From an uncultured Collinsella sp. (GTDB taxonomy: Bacteria > Actinomycetota > Coriobacteriia > Coriobacteriales > Coriobacteriaceae), in the NCBI GenBank assembly GCA_902465105.1, contig CABQLM010000004.1, positions 1 to 64,000 of the forward strand: a DNA stretch of 64,000 bases, given 5' to 3'. Position numbers and translations under genes: made by a program. The first letter of the stretch is position 1. Each line of letters begins with the position of its first letter. Shown here in pieces: positions 49,593-58,634 of this stretch. The notes beneath the pieces are model-generated. The model was given only the letters and a program-made list of their open reading frames with translations. It did not search any database and was not told the origin of the DNA.

Positions 49593-50252
49593 ATGGAGAC
49601 GACCGCGCGCGGCGATGTACCAAAAACGTTGCAAACCATTGCGTATATCAGTATTCCCGATAACGCCGATCTTGAGTTTTTGCTCTGGGACCTGCAGGAT
49701 GCCATCGCGGCTTATGCCCGGCTTTCCGGCACGGTACTCCCCCGCCCGGTCGACTTGAAGGCAAATGGCACCGATGCAGTCGATGGCATCGTGCTCGCCG
49801 TTGATGATGCATTTGACGAAGAGGCGATGGCTGTTGTCGAGCAGATGCTCGATCGCCTTGGAAATACAGAGACACGCGTTTATGTCGTCGTGCAGGTTGC
49901 CCACATAAGCACCGAGGGGGCGCACATGCTCGTCGAGCGCCTGCGGGAAGCTTGCGAGCTCCGTAAACTAACGTGGTGCGACGGCGTTGTCATCTGTGCC
50001 GGCAACGGCATCGCAGCACTTCGCCATTCCCCACGCATGGGACTCTTGCGGCGACCGTTTTCTGAGGCCATGGACAAGCTCGTAGGCGCCGTGCGCATGG
50101 GCTGCTCCATTGAGCATGCGCAGTTGCTTGGCGGCGGCAATGCCGGTAGCGTCGATGCCGACGGCATGGTGCGCGCCAAGCCCGCCGTGCCCGCACCAAT
50201 CTGGCGCGCCATCATCAAACGCCTCGGCGCCCATACTCAATCAAGGGTCTAG
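49593..50252 (+). CDS. Unknown protein, possible flavodoxin-like fold
   Basis: A 219-residue soluble protein not recognised as a known family. ISIPDNADLEFLLWDLQDAI, VDGIVLAVDDAFDEEAM and VYVVVQVAHI alternate beta strands and helices, and WCDGVVICAGNGIAAL, then PFSEAMDKLV, recalls the end of NADPH-dependent FMN reductase or flavodoxin folds. No FMN-binding TGxT-type loop is visible at the N-terminus. AAAGGAGG lies 5 nt before the ATG, so it is very likely expressed. It is divergent from the aminotransferase and ends 1 bp before the convergent glycosylase gene. Confidence 0.7.
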   Translation: METTARGDVPKTLQTIAYISIPDNADLEFLLWDLQDAIAAYARLSGTVLPRPVDLKANGTDAVDGIVLAVDDAFDEEAMAVVEQMLDRLGNTETRVYVVVQVAHISTEGAHMLVERLREACELRKLTWCDGVVICAGNGIAALRHSPRMGLLRRPFSEAMDKLVGAVRMGCSIEHAQLLGGGNAGSVDADGMVRAKPAVPAPIWRAIIKRLGAHTQSRV

Positions 50253-50253
50253 A

Positions 50254-50840
50254 CTACCGTGCGGCCCAGTCAGCTGCCTGGCGCCAGCGCTCGACAAGAC
50301 GCTCCAGGCGCCAGGCGGCATTGGCGGGACTTGTCGAGGGCAGGACGATGGCGGGCAGCCCGGTGCGTTCTTGTAGATAGCGCTTGTAGAGCCGGCCAGC
50401 TGTACCACCGTTGCATATCACCTGCTTAATGGGAGCCGCGTCGGTAATGCACTCGATATGTGCCGGCACAACGTTACGAATGCTCGCGTCACTCGAACCC
50501 TTAATGTCGCAGCTCTCGATCACATCCCACAGGGCCACGCCGCCGTTCAGCAGCATGGCCCGCTTGGCGGCAATGGAGGTATCGAGCGTCGCGGGCTCAC
50601 CGCTTGCCAAAGGGTCGCCCTCGTTGGGCGGTACAGGCACACCGAGGCACGCGGCCATCACGCGCCAAAAGCGATTCTGAGGGTTGCCGTAATAGAAGGC
50701 ATTGGCGCGCGAAAGCACCGAGGGAAACGATCCGAGCACCAAAACGGAAACGATCCGAGCACCAAAACGCGCGAGCGCTGGTCGAACACGGGCTCAAACC
50801 CATGCTCAATATGTTGATAGCCCTCGTCGGACGCAGCCAT
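50254..50840 (-). pseudogene. DNA-deoxyinosine/uracil glycosylase family protein, frameshifted
   Basis: The main part has the uracil-DNA-glycosylase-superfamily signature of deoxyinosine glycosylases: LVLGSFPSVLSRANAFYYGN, PQNRFWRVMAACLG, LWDVIESCDI and the late LPSTSPANA. It removes hypoxanthine or uracil from DNA. The natural start is MAASDEGYQHIEHGFEPVFD at 50840. A 23-bp duplication (50723-50768) puts this start out of frame with the rest; removing one copy gives about 187 residues. It follows the amylase gene by 3 bp. Confidence 0.83.
50723..50768. repeat. 23-bp tandem duplication in the glycosylase gene
   Basis: GGAAACGATCCGAGCACCAA plus AAC is repeated exactly at 50723-50745 and 50746-50768, right over the SFPS active-site region, and shifts the frame. 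Confidence 0.95.
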
Positions 50841-50843
50841 GGC

Positions 50844-52220
50844 CTAGGCCCTCAACAGATAGCGCACTTCGTAGGGCGCAAGCTCAAGGGAGCCCGTCAG
50901 CTCGACCGTGGGCACGCCGTCGGCAAGCAAATCGACAAAGGAGCCGTTGAGCTCGCCGGCGCCAAAGGTGTAAGGCTCGTCCACGGCGTTCACCGCCACG
51001 AGCACCGTCGCGTCGTCGCAGGCGCGCTCGAACAGCAGTTGCTTGTTCTGGATCACCACATTGCGATAGGCACCGTAGTCGAGAGCACGGGCCGCCGCGT
51101 CGTTTGCCGAGCGCAGGTGCGCCAGCTGCGTGATGAAGGCCGTCAGCTCGTTGGGCGCAGGCTCATCGAGTGCAGGGCGCAGCGCCCAGTCGCCATCGGG
51201 GCCACCCTTTTCGCCAGCAATTCCCCACTCGCTGCCATAGTAGACGCACGGGATGCCCGGCATGCCAAAGAGCATGCCATAGGCGGGACGCAGGCACGAC
51301 TTGTCGGTGAGGATGCTTGCCAAGCGCGGCACGTCGTGGTTGTCGACAAACGACAGCAGGTGCTTGCCGCGGTAGATGCACCAGGGGTCGCCGCCAAACT
51401 GGCGATGCAGCGAGTGCGCGATCTCGAACATATTGACCGAGTTAAAGCTGGAGTACAGGCCCTTGTAGCACTCGTAGTTGGTGCAGGAGTCGAGCATCTC
51501 GTCGTTGACGATCTGGTTGTAGTCGCCGTGGAGCGTCTCGCCGATCAGCACGAAGTCGGGCTTGAGCTCACGGGCAAAGGCATGTAGGCGGCGCATAAAG
51601 TCGCGGTCGAGCATATAGGCGACGTCCAGACGCAGGCCGTCGACGCCAAAGACCTCGGCCCAGCGGCGCACGGACTCGAGCAGGTAATCGACCACGGCAG
51701 GGTTTTGCAAGTTGAGCTTCACGAGCTCAAAATGGCCTTCCCAGCCCTCGTACCAAAAGCCGTCGCCATAGCAGGAGTCGCCATCAAAGCTAATGTGGAA
51801 CCAGTCCTTGTAGGGCGAGTCCCACTTACGCTCCTGCACATCGCGGAAGGCCCAAAAGCCGCGACCGACGTGATTGAAGACGGCGTCGAGCACCACGCGG
51901 ATGCCGTGGGCATGTAGTGTGTCGCATACGACGGCAAAGTCGGCGTCCCCACCCAGGCGGCGGTCGATGTGACGCAGGCTGCGCGTATCGTAGCCATGGC
52001 TATCGGACTCGAGTGGCGGGTTGATCAGCACAGCGCCAACGCCGAGTTCCTGCAGGTAGTCGGCCCATTGGGCAATCTTCATGATGGGAGCATCGGGGTT
52101 GGGCGCGGCGTTGGCAGCCTGGGCGAGCTCATCCTCGGCAACGGGCGCGGCGTTTTCGCGCGGAGCTCCACAAAAGCCCAGCGGATAGATCTGATAGAAC
52201 GTCGTCTCGTATGCCCACAT
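50844..52220 (-). CDS. Alpha-amylase family glycoside hydrolase (GH13)
   Basis: A 458-residue GH13 enzyme with the four conserved regions: DAVFNHVGRGFWAF, GLRLDVAYML (nucleophile Asp), LIGETLHGDY (acid Glu) and FVDNHDVPRL. There is no signal peptide, so it is cytosolic; the size and lack of extra domains suit a neopullulanase, maltodextrin glucosidase or trehalose-type enzyme acting on imported oligosaccharides. GGGAGG-type site precedes ATG. Neighbouring genes do not fix the substrate. Confidence 0.86.
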   Translation of the reverse strand: MWAYETTFYQIYPLGFCGAPRENAAPVAEDELAQAANAAPNPDAPIMKIAQWADYLQELGVGAVLINPPLESDSHGYDTRSLRHIDRRLGGDADFAVVCDTLHAHGIRVVLDAVFNHVGRGFWAFRDVQERKWDSPYKDWFHISFDGDSCYGDGFWYEGWEGHFELVKLNLQNPAVVDYLLESVRRWAEVFGVDGLRLDVAYMLDRDFMRRLHAFARELKPDFVLIGETLHGDYNQIVNDEMLDSCTNYECYKGLYSSFNSVNMFEIAHSLHRQFGGDPWCIYRGKHLLSFVDNHDVPRLASILTDKSCLRPAYGMLFGMPGIPCVYYGSEWGIAGEKGGPDGDWALRPALDEPAPNELTAFITQLAHLRSANDAAARALDYGAYRNVVIQNKQLLFERACDDATVLVAVNAVDEPYTFGAGELNGSFVDLLADGVPTVELTGSLELAPYEVRYLLRA

Positions 52221-52291
52221 AGCAACCTCCCGGTAAGCTCAACACAACGACATCCATTGTATGCCCGCCGCGTATCCCCTCCCCCAAAATA

Positions 52292-52364
52292 AGTTGCGGT
52301 GGAATAGTTCCTGCTTGGGCCTTCAGAGGCCTTAAACAAGAACTAGAACTATTCCACCGCAACT
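52292..52364. terminator. Large bipartite hairpin downstream of the MFS gene
   Basis: AGTTGCGGTGGAATAGTTC (52292-52310) pairs perfectly with 52346-52364. The 35-bp centre folds again (CTTG..CAAG outside GGCCT/AGGCC). The minus strand continues TTATTTTGG, so it can end the MFS transcript. Confidence 0.7.
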
Positions 52365-52379
52365 GATGAGGGAACGAGA

Positions 52380-53576
52380 TTAGGCGACGGGCTTTGCGCG
52401 ACGGATGGCTGGGAATAACACCGTGATGGCGAGGATGACGCCCACGACGGCGATCGTGCCGCCTGCGTAGCCGATCCAAGCGATACCGGGACCCGAAACC
52501 ACGGCGCCGCCGATCGCGGTACCCGTGCCGATACCCAGATTGAACAAGCCCGAGAAGATTGACATGGCGACAGCCGACGAATCCGCCGGCGTGTGCTTGA
52601 TGAGCTCGGCCTGAAACGCCACGTTAAAGGCCGTGGCGCAGCAGCCCCACAGCGCACAGACGGCAAGCACTGCCACGAGCGACGATGCGGCCGGACCCAT
52701 GAGCAGCAGGGCCGCCGGCACACCGGAGAGCGTAATAGCCAAGAACGGGAACCGGTGCCCATCGAACAGGCGGCCAAACAGCCAGCTTCCGAGCAGACCA
52801 GAGCAGCCAAACGCCGTCAGCGTCATGGTGATGGCGCCCGCGTCGACGTGAGCGACCTGCGCCAGGAAGGGCTCGATGTAGCTGTAGCTTGCGTAATAGC
52901 CGGTCGCCATAAAGACCGTGACCGCGTAGAGCGCGATGAGGAACGGGTTCTTGAGCAGCTCGGGCAGCTGTTTGACGGTAAAGCGCTCACCCGCCGACAT
53001 GGCAGGAAACACGGTCGCCTGGTAGACGATCGCGACAGCAGACAACGACCCGACCACGGCAAACGTCATGCGCCAGCCCACGGCCAAGCCAATGGCGCGA
53101 CCGAGGGGCAGGCCGAAGATCTGTGCGATGGAAGAGCCCGTAGCGATCATGCTGATGGCGAGCGCCCCATGGCGCGTGTCAACCAGGCGCGAGGCCATAA
53201 TCGAGGCAACCGACCAGAACACGGCATGTGCGCAAGCGACCACCAGGCGCGCGCAGACCAGGATGGGATAAGTCGGCGCCACAGCGGACAGGAACTGGCC
53301 CAGCGAGAACACGGCAAGCACGCCCAGCAGCATCCGCTTAAACTCGAAACGCGAAGCGAACACCATGAGCGGCAACGACAGCAGCATGACGCCCCAGGCA
53401 TAGACCGAGATCATGATGCCAGCTTGGGCCTCGGTAAGCGAGAACGACGCGGCGATATCAGTCAAAAGGCCGATGGGCATAAACTCCGACGTGTTAAACA
53501 CGAACGCACAGCAGGCGAGCCCGATAAGCGGGAGCCACTGCCTGAGCGTGATGCCGTCTTGCTTTGTTTGAGCCAT
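52380..53576 (-). CDS. MFS transporter, sugar-efflux/AraJ-like
   Basis: A 398-residue major facilitator with 12 membrane segments. FNTSEFMPIGLLTDIAASFS and EAQAGIMISVYAWGVMLLSL match the DHA1 SotB/AraJ type, with the RLVDTRHGALAISMIATGSS stretch after helix 4. Such proteins export sugars or drugs; substrate unknown. ATG 53576 has GGAGA 10 nt upstream. Single-gene transcript. Confidence 0.85.
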   Translation of the reverse strand: MAQTKQDGITLRQWLPLIGLACCAFVFNTSEFMPIGLLTDIAASFSLTEAQAGIMISVYAWGVMLLSLPLMVFASRFEFKRMLLGVLAVFSLGQFLSAVAPTYPILVCARLVVACAHAVFWSVASIMASRLVDTRHGALAISMIATGSSIAQIFGLPLGRAIGLAVGWRMTFAVVGSLSAVAIVYQATVFPAMSAGERFTVKQLPELLKNPFLIALYAVTVFMATGYYASYSYIEPFLAQVAHVDAGAITMTLTAFGCSGLLGSWLFGRLFDGHRFPFLAITLSGVPAALLLMGPAASSLVAVLAVCALWGCCATAFNVAFQAELIKHTPADSSAVAMSIFSGLFNLGIGTGTAIGGAVVSGPGIAWIGYAGGTIAVVGVILAITVLFPAIRRAKPVA

Positions 53577-53664
53577 ATATAACGTCTCCAATCATTTTGA
53601 GCGGAGGCGATTATATAGCAACGGTCCCGCATCCGTCAGTAACGGACACGGGACCGAAATACAG

Positions 53665-56523
53665 CTAAACTCGCTGGTTACTCAAATCCCACTTGTCAGG
53701 ATCGTAATTTGGATGGGAAGTAATCGAGGATGTGTCTTTAATCTTATTGCCAAGGAGCCTCACATATTTAAGGCTCGGGCATTTCGATAAATCAAGACTC
53801 GTTATGTTACTTCCAATGCACTCGAGATCCTGCAGCTGCGGCTGACTCCCAAGGCTCAATTGCGAAAAACACCCATAGGTTTCCTCTTGTCCAGGTCCAT
53901 AACAACTAATGGCGATATCCGTCAGCTCGTTATTGTGACTGACGTCAAGGCCCTTCAAGTTTAGATTCATGTCGATCCAAATCTTACTCAGACGAGGGTT
54001 GCCCTTTAGGTTCAGCTCGGCGACATTAGTATCCAACAACGCGAGATATCTCAAATTGGGACAATTGCTCACATCAATAGACTCAAGGGACATATGCTTA
54101 TCGGGCAAAGCCGATGCGAGGTTGTTGATTTGGACCGATTCGACTTTCGATCCCTTCTCAAAACTAATTGATTTAGGATCTTTCGCCTTCAGCATCGGAT
54201 GCTCGTCATCGCATTCTTTACCGTAGTGGAAATCAATGTTGTAATTAACCTCTTTGACGTACTTTCCCTCGAACTTTGCCGGAACTACCAGATTCTCATT
54301 TGGGCCGTCGTAAGCAATCAGAACGATTTCGCCCTTTTCGTAGGCTTCATAGTCGCAGACCCAGCCGTCTTCATAATTTTCCTTTCCATAGGTGCACTCA
54401 GGGACAAAGGCAAAGTCCTCCAGATGGAAGTTCTTCTTGAACGGGGAGTTATCTTCATCCCAAAACTTAACTTTCAGCGTTAATCCCGCCGCATCCATCC
54501 AGACGGTATCTTTTCCAGCAGTGAGTTCCGCATAGGCAAATACGGCAACGTCGTTGCACACCATGCCGGTATCGCGAACAACTCCGGTTCCCTTGGCTTG
54601 CGCGCCTACCGCCAATTTCACATCGCAAACTTCCATGCTCAAGAAGTTCAGAGTGGCCTGGGGCCCGACGCCAAGCTTAATACCCGCCTCGCAAGCAATC
54701 TTCGAATCCCCCAGCGTTGCGTCATAGTCTGAGCCCACGTGTCCATTTTTGACGAACGCGCTGCTTTCGGACTCAACATTCAAGGTCACCTTGACCTTGC
54801 CGTAAACTGACACCTCGACATTAACCACGGACCACACGGTCAAGGTTGGGGAAATCTTAAAGGGAATCCTTGCAACGGGAAACGCACCCTCGTTTTTAAG
54901 CTCAGCCTTTAATTCGCCCTCTAAGCCGGCCGTTCCTCCCAGCCCGAGCTTCATCTCCTGAAAGCCCTTATCGGCAGACCATTTCATCGATGCCCTGGCA
55001 TAAGGACTCATTTTGAGCTTCAGCTCACCCTTGCTATGCTTGCCAAGGGTCTGTTCTCCAATTTTGAAGGAGACTGTCGGCAAATCGAATTTGCCATCGC
55101 CGACCGCCGTCGTCATCGGCTCATCGACCAACTCGACACCCTCCAAGGGCTCGATCATATCGAGAGAGGCCGCAATCTTGGACTTCGAGATATTTATGCT
55201 CTCAAAATAGTCCTCGAGCTTATTGGCTTGAGCTATCTCAAGAAGCGTTCCGTCACCGTTCTTTGTACAGCTTTTGACGACACCAAACGCACCATCCGCC
55301 TGCGACTCATCGGTCTCAAGGGCAACTTTGTCCCCTTTTGCAACAGCGCAGTCAGAAGAAACCTTGTAGGCATCCCCGACACGTTCGAACCCATGGATCA
55401 CAACCACATCTTTGCGATACACAACCTCGTCACAGTCTTCCGAAGGGGAATCGCCCAAAGCCATCAAGTCGGCGACTTTTTTGGCCAGGCCATCGGCTTC
55501 GGTGGCGTCAAATGCAGCCTGAGGCCTTATGTATCCTTGTTCGTCAAGCGAAGCGATGCCTTCGTCGAGGGCAACCTGAAGAAGGGCAGGCTTGTTCGCC
55601 TCATTCGCGTCAGCCGCCTTGAGCTTCGATCCATCATCGCTAAAGCCTGCGCGCAGCACGGCCGTCGCAAACACAAATTCGCGCGTCGCGGGGGCATCGG
55701 GATTAAACTTCTGGCCTCCGTCGATTATCCCAAGCGAATAAGCGACCTTAATAGCAGCTTCGTTTTCATTACCCGCTATATCGGAAAACGGAGCATCTAC
55801 AGATACGTCCATCTTGGCGCTGGTCGCAGCCAGAAGTTTTGAAAGCCACGCGCCGCGCGAGATTGTTGAAGGCTGAACCGGATCGGGTTTCACGACAGGA
55901 TCTGTCGCCGACACCCGAGAGCGCCTTACGGTCACTTGAGCGCGAACGGTCTTTCCATTCACTTTAAATTCGCAAGTTGACGTCTCTTGCATCACGCCTT
56001 GATCGGCATGTGCGGAAACCGGAGCAGCATACGTCGAGACGGCCAAGACTGCGGCTGCAAGAATCATCAGCGCTGCGTTTCGGCGATTTCGTACGCCAGC
56101 AGCCGCAAGCAATAGCCCAATAAGGAAGACCGGAATCCATGCGACAAATTGGCTATCCCCTGTTTGAGGAATTGAGCCCCTTGCCTTCGACGCAAGCACC
56201 CTTGCCTTAATCGTTGCCGTCTTTGTCTCGCCAGGAGCGATATCGCCAAAGCTCCCTTCGAGGGCAGAGCCGTCATCCACCTCAACGTCATCGGGAAGCT
56301 TGACAGAATATGAGACCGAATGCCACGTTACATCTTCATCATTTGTCGAAGCTATCGTTAACGCGACCGTGTCTCCACTCTTATAGCTAGCGGCGTCCGA
56401 CGATATTGATGTCCTTTGCCCTCCATGTCCCTCCGCATAGGCGAGAGATGGATAAACGGCCGATAGGGCCAAGAGAACTGTAAGGATCAACGCCGCAAAT
56501 CGACGCTTCTTTATCCCGCACAT
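53665..56523 (-). CDS. Large surface protein: sorting-signal-like middle, SLH-like domain, leucine-rich repeats
   Basis: 952 residues. Residues 1-30 are a signal peptide (KKRRFAALILTVLLALSAVY). Residues 45-112 form an Ig-like domain (DTVALTIASTNDEDVTW). At 118-122 IPQTG is followed by a membrane segment (126-144) and RNRR, the layout of a sortase signal, but it is internal. A second hydrophobic segment ending in PVSAHA (about 150-172) looks like a second signal peptide. Then comes an SLH-like repeat (about 240-290, PFSDIAGNENEAAIKVAYSL), a long beta-rich region and C-terminal leucine-rich repeats (about 800-940, LESIDVSNCPNLRYLALLDT). It resembles two secreted proteins joined. Function unknown. 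Confidence 0.75.
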   Translation of the reverse strand: MCGIKKRRFAALILTVLLALSAVYPSLAYAEGHGGQRTSISSDAASYKSGDTVALTIASTNDEDVTWHSVSYSVKLPDDVEVDDGSALEGSFGDIAPGETKTATIKARVLASKARGSIPQTGDSQFVAWIPVFLIGLLLAAAGVRNRRNAALMILAAAVLAVSTYAAPVSAHADQGVMQETSTCEFKVNGKTVRAQVTVRRSRVSATDPVVKPDPVQPSTISRGAWLSKLLAATSAKMDVSVDAPFSDIAGNENEAAIKVAYSLGIIDGGQKFNPDAPATREFVFATAVLRAGFSDDGSKLKAADANEANKPALLQVALDEGIASLDEQGYIRPQAAFDATEADGLAKKVADLMALGDSPSEDCDEVVYRKDVVVIHGFERVGDAYKVSSDCAVAKGDKVALETDESQADGAFGVVKSCTKNGDGTLLEIAQANKLEDYFESINISKSKIAASLDMIEPLEGVELVDEPMTTAVGDGKFDLPTVSFKIGEQTLGKHSKGELKLKMSPYARASMKWSADKGFQEMKLGLGGTAGLEGELKAELKNEGAFPVARIPFKISPTLTVWSVVNVEVSVYGKVKVTLNVESESSAFVKNGHVGSDYDATLGDSKIACEAGIKLGVGPQATLNFLSMEVCDVKLAVGAQAKGTGVVRDTGMVCNDVAVFAYAELTAGKDTVWMDAAGLTLKVKFWDEDNSPFKKNFHLEDFAFVPECTYGKENYEDGWVCDYEAYEKGEIVLIAYDGPNENLVVPAKFEGKYVKEVNYNIDFHYGKECDDEHPMLKAKDPKSISFEKGSKVESVQINNLASALPDKHMSLESIDVSNCPNLRYLALLDTNVAELNLKGNPRLSKIWIDMNLNLKGLDVSHNNELTDIAISCYGPGQEETYGCFSQLSLGSQPQLQDLECIGSNITSLDLSKCPSLKYVRLLGNKIKDTSSITSHPNYDPDKWDLSNQRV

Positions 56524-56689
56524 TTTTCAGTCCTTTCCCAACTCTACAGATAGGACGCTAAAATACCTTGATTCTCATGGCAGGAAAGCGGGAACCACCC
56601 AATCAGTCAAAAGCGGCCCTCTTGAGGAAATAACCGGTAGACAAAACCGGTGAAAGGCGACACACTTCCGATATCCCCACCCAACCGGC

Positions 56690-58264
56690 CTAGGGAATAA
56701 TCTGCCCGCACGTTATCTCTCCATGCTCGGCAACGATGGCCAGCAACGTGCGGTTCTCCTGTTTCAGCACACGCTCGAAATCGTCGCGGAGAATCGGCAG
56801 GCGGCCGTCGGGACAAAAGCCCTCGAACTTGCAGTTATCGGCGTATCGGAATATGTACGTATCCCTGGGAAGCAAGGCAGTCGGCGTCGTCTGCGAATCG
56901 GACTCATAGTAATAAAGCTGCGCGGTAATCGTCACAACATCCCCGTCGATAGAGATATCGGCTTCATCTGTAGGATTCAGCAGATAATGCCCCGTCAGAT
57001 CCGACAACGTAACTGTGGGCTCGTGATGGTTCGACTCGAGACAGGTCGCCCGCTCAAAGCTGTAGTTGTAAATGCTATCCGGGTTCTCGACAAGAAGCAC
57101 CTGGTACACCTGCTCGTCCCACCGCTCATCGTCAGGATCGGCGTCACATCCCCCGCTAAAGCGAACGGATGCCCTCACCTTCACGTGATTGCCGTACTTC
57201 TCAAAATCAGAGAGGACAACGTTTTTGGTATCCGCCGCGGTCACGCAGGGAAAGTTCCACCCATCACCCGTCTTATACTCGTCAAGAAACGAAAGGTCCG
57301 ACGGGGCATGCGCTCCATAAAAAGACGAGAGCACCTTCTGGACATCGTCTTTTGTAAGGAAACACCCGCTTGACTGACATTCCAAGCCAAGTGCATCCGC
57401 GGCATAGCACGGCAGTTCCTTAACCTCGCCCGCAGCATCGTGATAGCCCAACCCGCAGAAAGCCATCCCGGGATAAAGGGCGTTGAAGAATAAATCGGAA
57501 GTCGTTTCGGAATCGTCCGCAGACCAAACGGTACCCTTCTCGGCAAGCTCCCCATATGGGTCATGCGACACGATATAAGTGCAGACCAAGGCGGAAGCCT
57601 TGGCATACTCGTCCTCGGACGGGGCATATGAAGCGGCACTTACCTCGACGGAATCATCAACCTCGACCTTCTTGAGGGAATCGCAGCCGGCCAGGTCAAT
57701 CTTGGCAATCGGATTGTTCGTGGCATACAAGCAGCTAAGCGTCTTTGGAACCGAGAGACTCGTCAAGTTATTCCTGCGACAGCATAGGACCTTGATGGCG
57801 GGATTCCGGCTCAAATCAATCTGGTCCAGCTTATTGTCCTCGCACACCAGCGTCTCGAGATTCTTAAAAGAAGCAATGAAGTCAATATCCTCGAGGCCCA
57901 TATCCGAAACGCCGCCGTCGGTCACCATGCCCGAATCATCGACCTCACCAAGCGATGTAACCCGACCGGCCTCGTCGCTGCTGATCAGCCCGTCCATATC
58001 GGAGTCCGCTACGTCCGATAGATATGACCGGAGCTTCTCGTTGTCGACGTCACTCAACGTTATGGCAATGTCGGTTGTCGAGGGCTTCTGGCGCTTTGGG
58101 GCGAACAGTTCATTGCCCACGGTGCGGGCAGCGGCAACGATGAGCACAAAGACGATCGTACTCATCAGCAGCTTCTTTCGATCTCGCTTCGCCAGTTTCT
58201 CCCCACAGTTTGTGCAAAATGTTGCACTATCTGGGCATTCAAAACCGCATTTTATACAGCGCAT
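56690..58264 (-). CDS. Zinc-ribbon membrane protein with EF-hand and leucine-rich repeats
   Basis: 524 residues. The N-terminus is a zinc ribbon (MRCIKCGFECPD, CTNCGEKL), then one membrane helix (about 31-49, KLLMSTIVFVLIVAAARTVG), then outside the cell a perfect EF-hand loop DSDMDGLISSDE (87-98) and leucine-rich repeats (FKNLETLVCEDNKLDQIDLS). The rest is not recognised. GGAGG precedes ATG 58264. It is divergent from the LytTR regulator and shares the LRR theme with the gene downstream, so both may be targets of the two-component system. Confidence 0.72.
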   Translation of the reverse strand: MRCIKCGFECPDSATFCTNCGEKLAKRDRKKLLMSTIVFVLIVAAARTVGNELFAPKRQKPSTTDIAITLSDVDNEKLRSYLSDVADSDMDGLISSDEAGRVTSLGEVDDSGMVTDGGVSDMGLEDIDFIASFKNLETLVCEDNKLDQIDLSRNPAIKVLCCRRNNLTSLSVPKTLSCLYATNNPIAKIDLAGCDSLKKVEVDDSVEVSAASYAPSEDEYAKASALVCTYIVSHDPYGELAEKGTVWSADDSETTSDLFFNALYPGMAFCGLGYHDAAGEVKELPCYAADALGLECQSSGCFLTKDDVQKVLSSFYGAHAPSDLSFLDEYKTGDGWNFPCVTAADTKNVVLSDFEKYGNHVKVRASVRFSGGCDADPDDERWDEQVYQVLLVENPDSIYNYSFERATCLESNHHEPTVTLSDLTGHYLLNPTDEADISIDGDVVTITAQLYYYESDSQTTPTALLPRDTYIFRYADNCKFEGFCPDGRLPILRDDFERVLKQENRTLLAIVAEHGEITCGQIIP

Positions 58265-58634
58265 CGAAAACCTCCGTTTTCGTCGTCGTTGCCGCGAAGG
58301 CCTATGTAGCGACAAGCAGCTCAGCACGGGCAAAACATCGTTCGTCCCTATCCCGACGGTGAAAATCTCCTGAACGTATGAGCTGATTTTATTTCAGCGG
58401 GAACAGCATGTATCAATACTGAAATAACTGGTTGAGCAAGTGACATTTTTGGCATAGCCCAACGTTTTTTATACAACGTCAGAGCCACGCAATTGAATTG
58501 CCTTGCCGCACCATGGACCGAAAAGGACATCAATGCAACCGTATATGTCATCGCACACGAGCGCTTCCTCACCGTCTTCCCCCCAGCGGCTAAACTAATA
58601 GTTATCTGTCAAAATTACGGGGAGGTACGTCAAG
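58265..58634. promoter_or_regulatory. Divergent control region between LRR protein and LytTR regulator
   Basis: 370 bp. TTATTTCAG (58389-58397) and CTGAAATAA (58419-58427) form a perfect 9-bp inverted repeat with a 21-bp spacer. AACGTT and AACGTC lie close together at about 58469-58488. No agrD-like small gene is obvious. GGAGG at 58621-58625 serves the regulator. Confidence 0.4.

Noticed and set aside
58460-58490. Classical LytTR direct repeat before the response regulator
   Set aside because: AACGTT and AACGTC are spaced about 14 bp apart instead of about 21 bp between repeat starts, so they do not match the usual AgrA/LytTR site.
58348-58572. Small minus-strand ORF in the LRR-LytTR gap, considered as a signal peptide precursor
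   Set aside because: No ribosome site, no agrD-like features, and it covers the likely promoter region; atypical composition.
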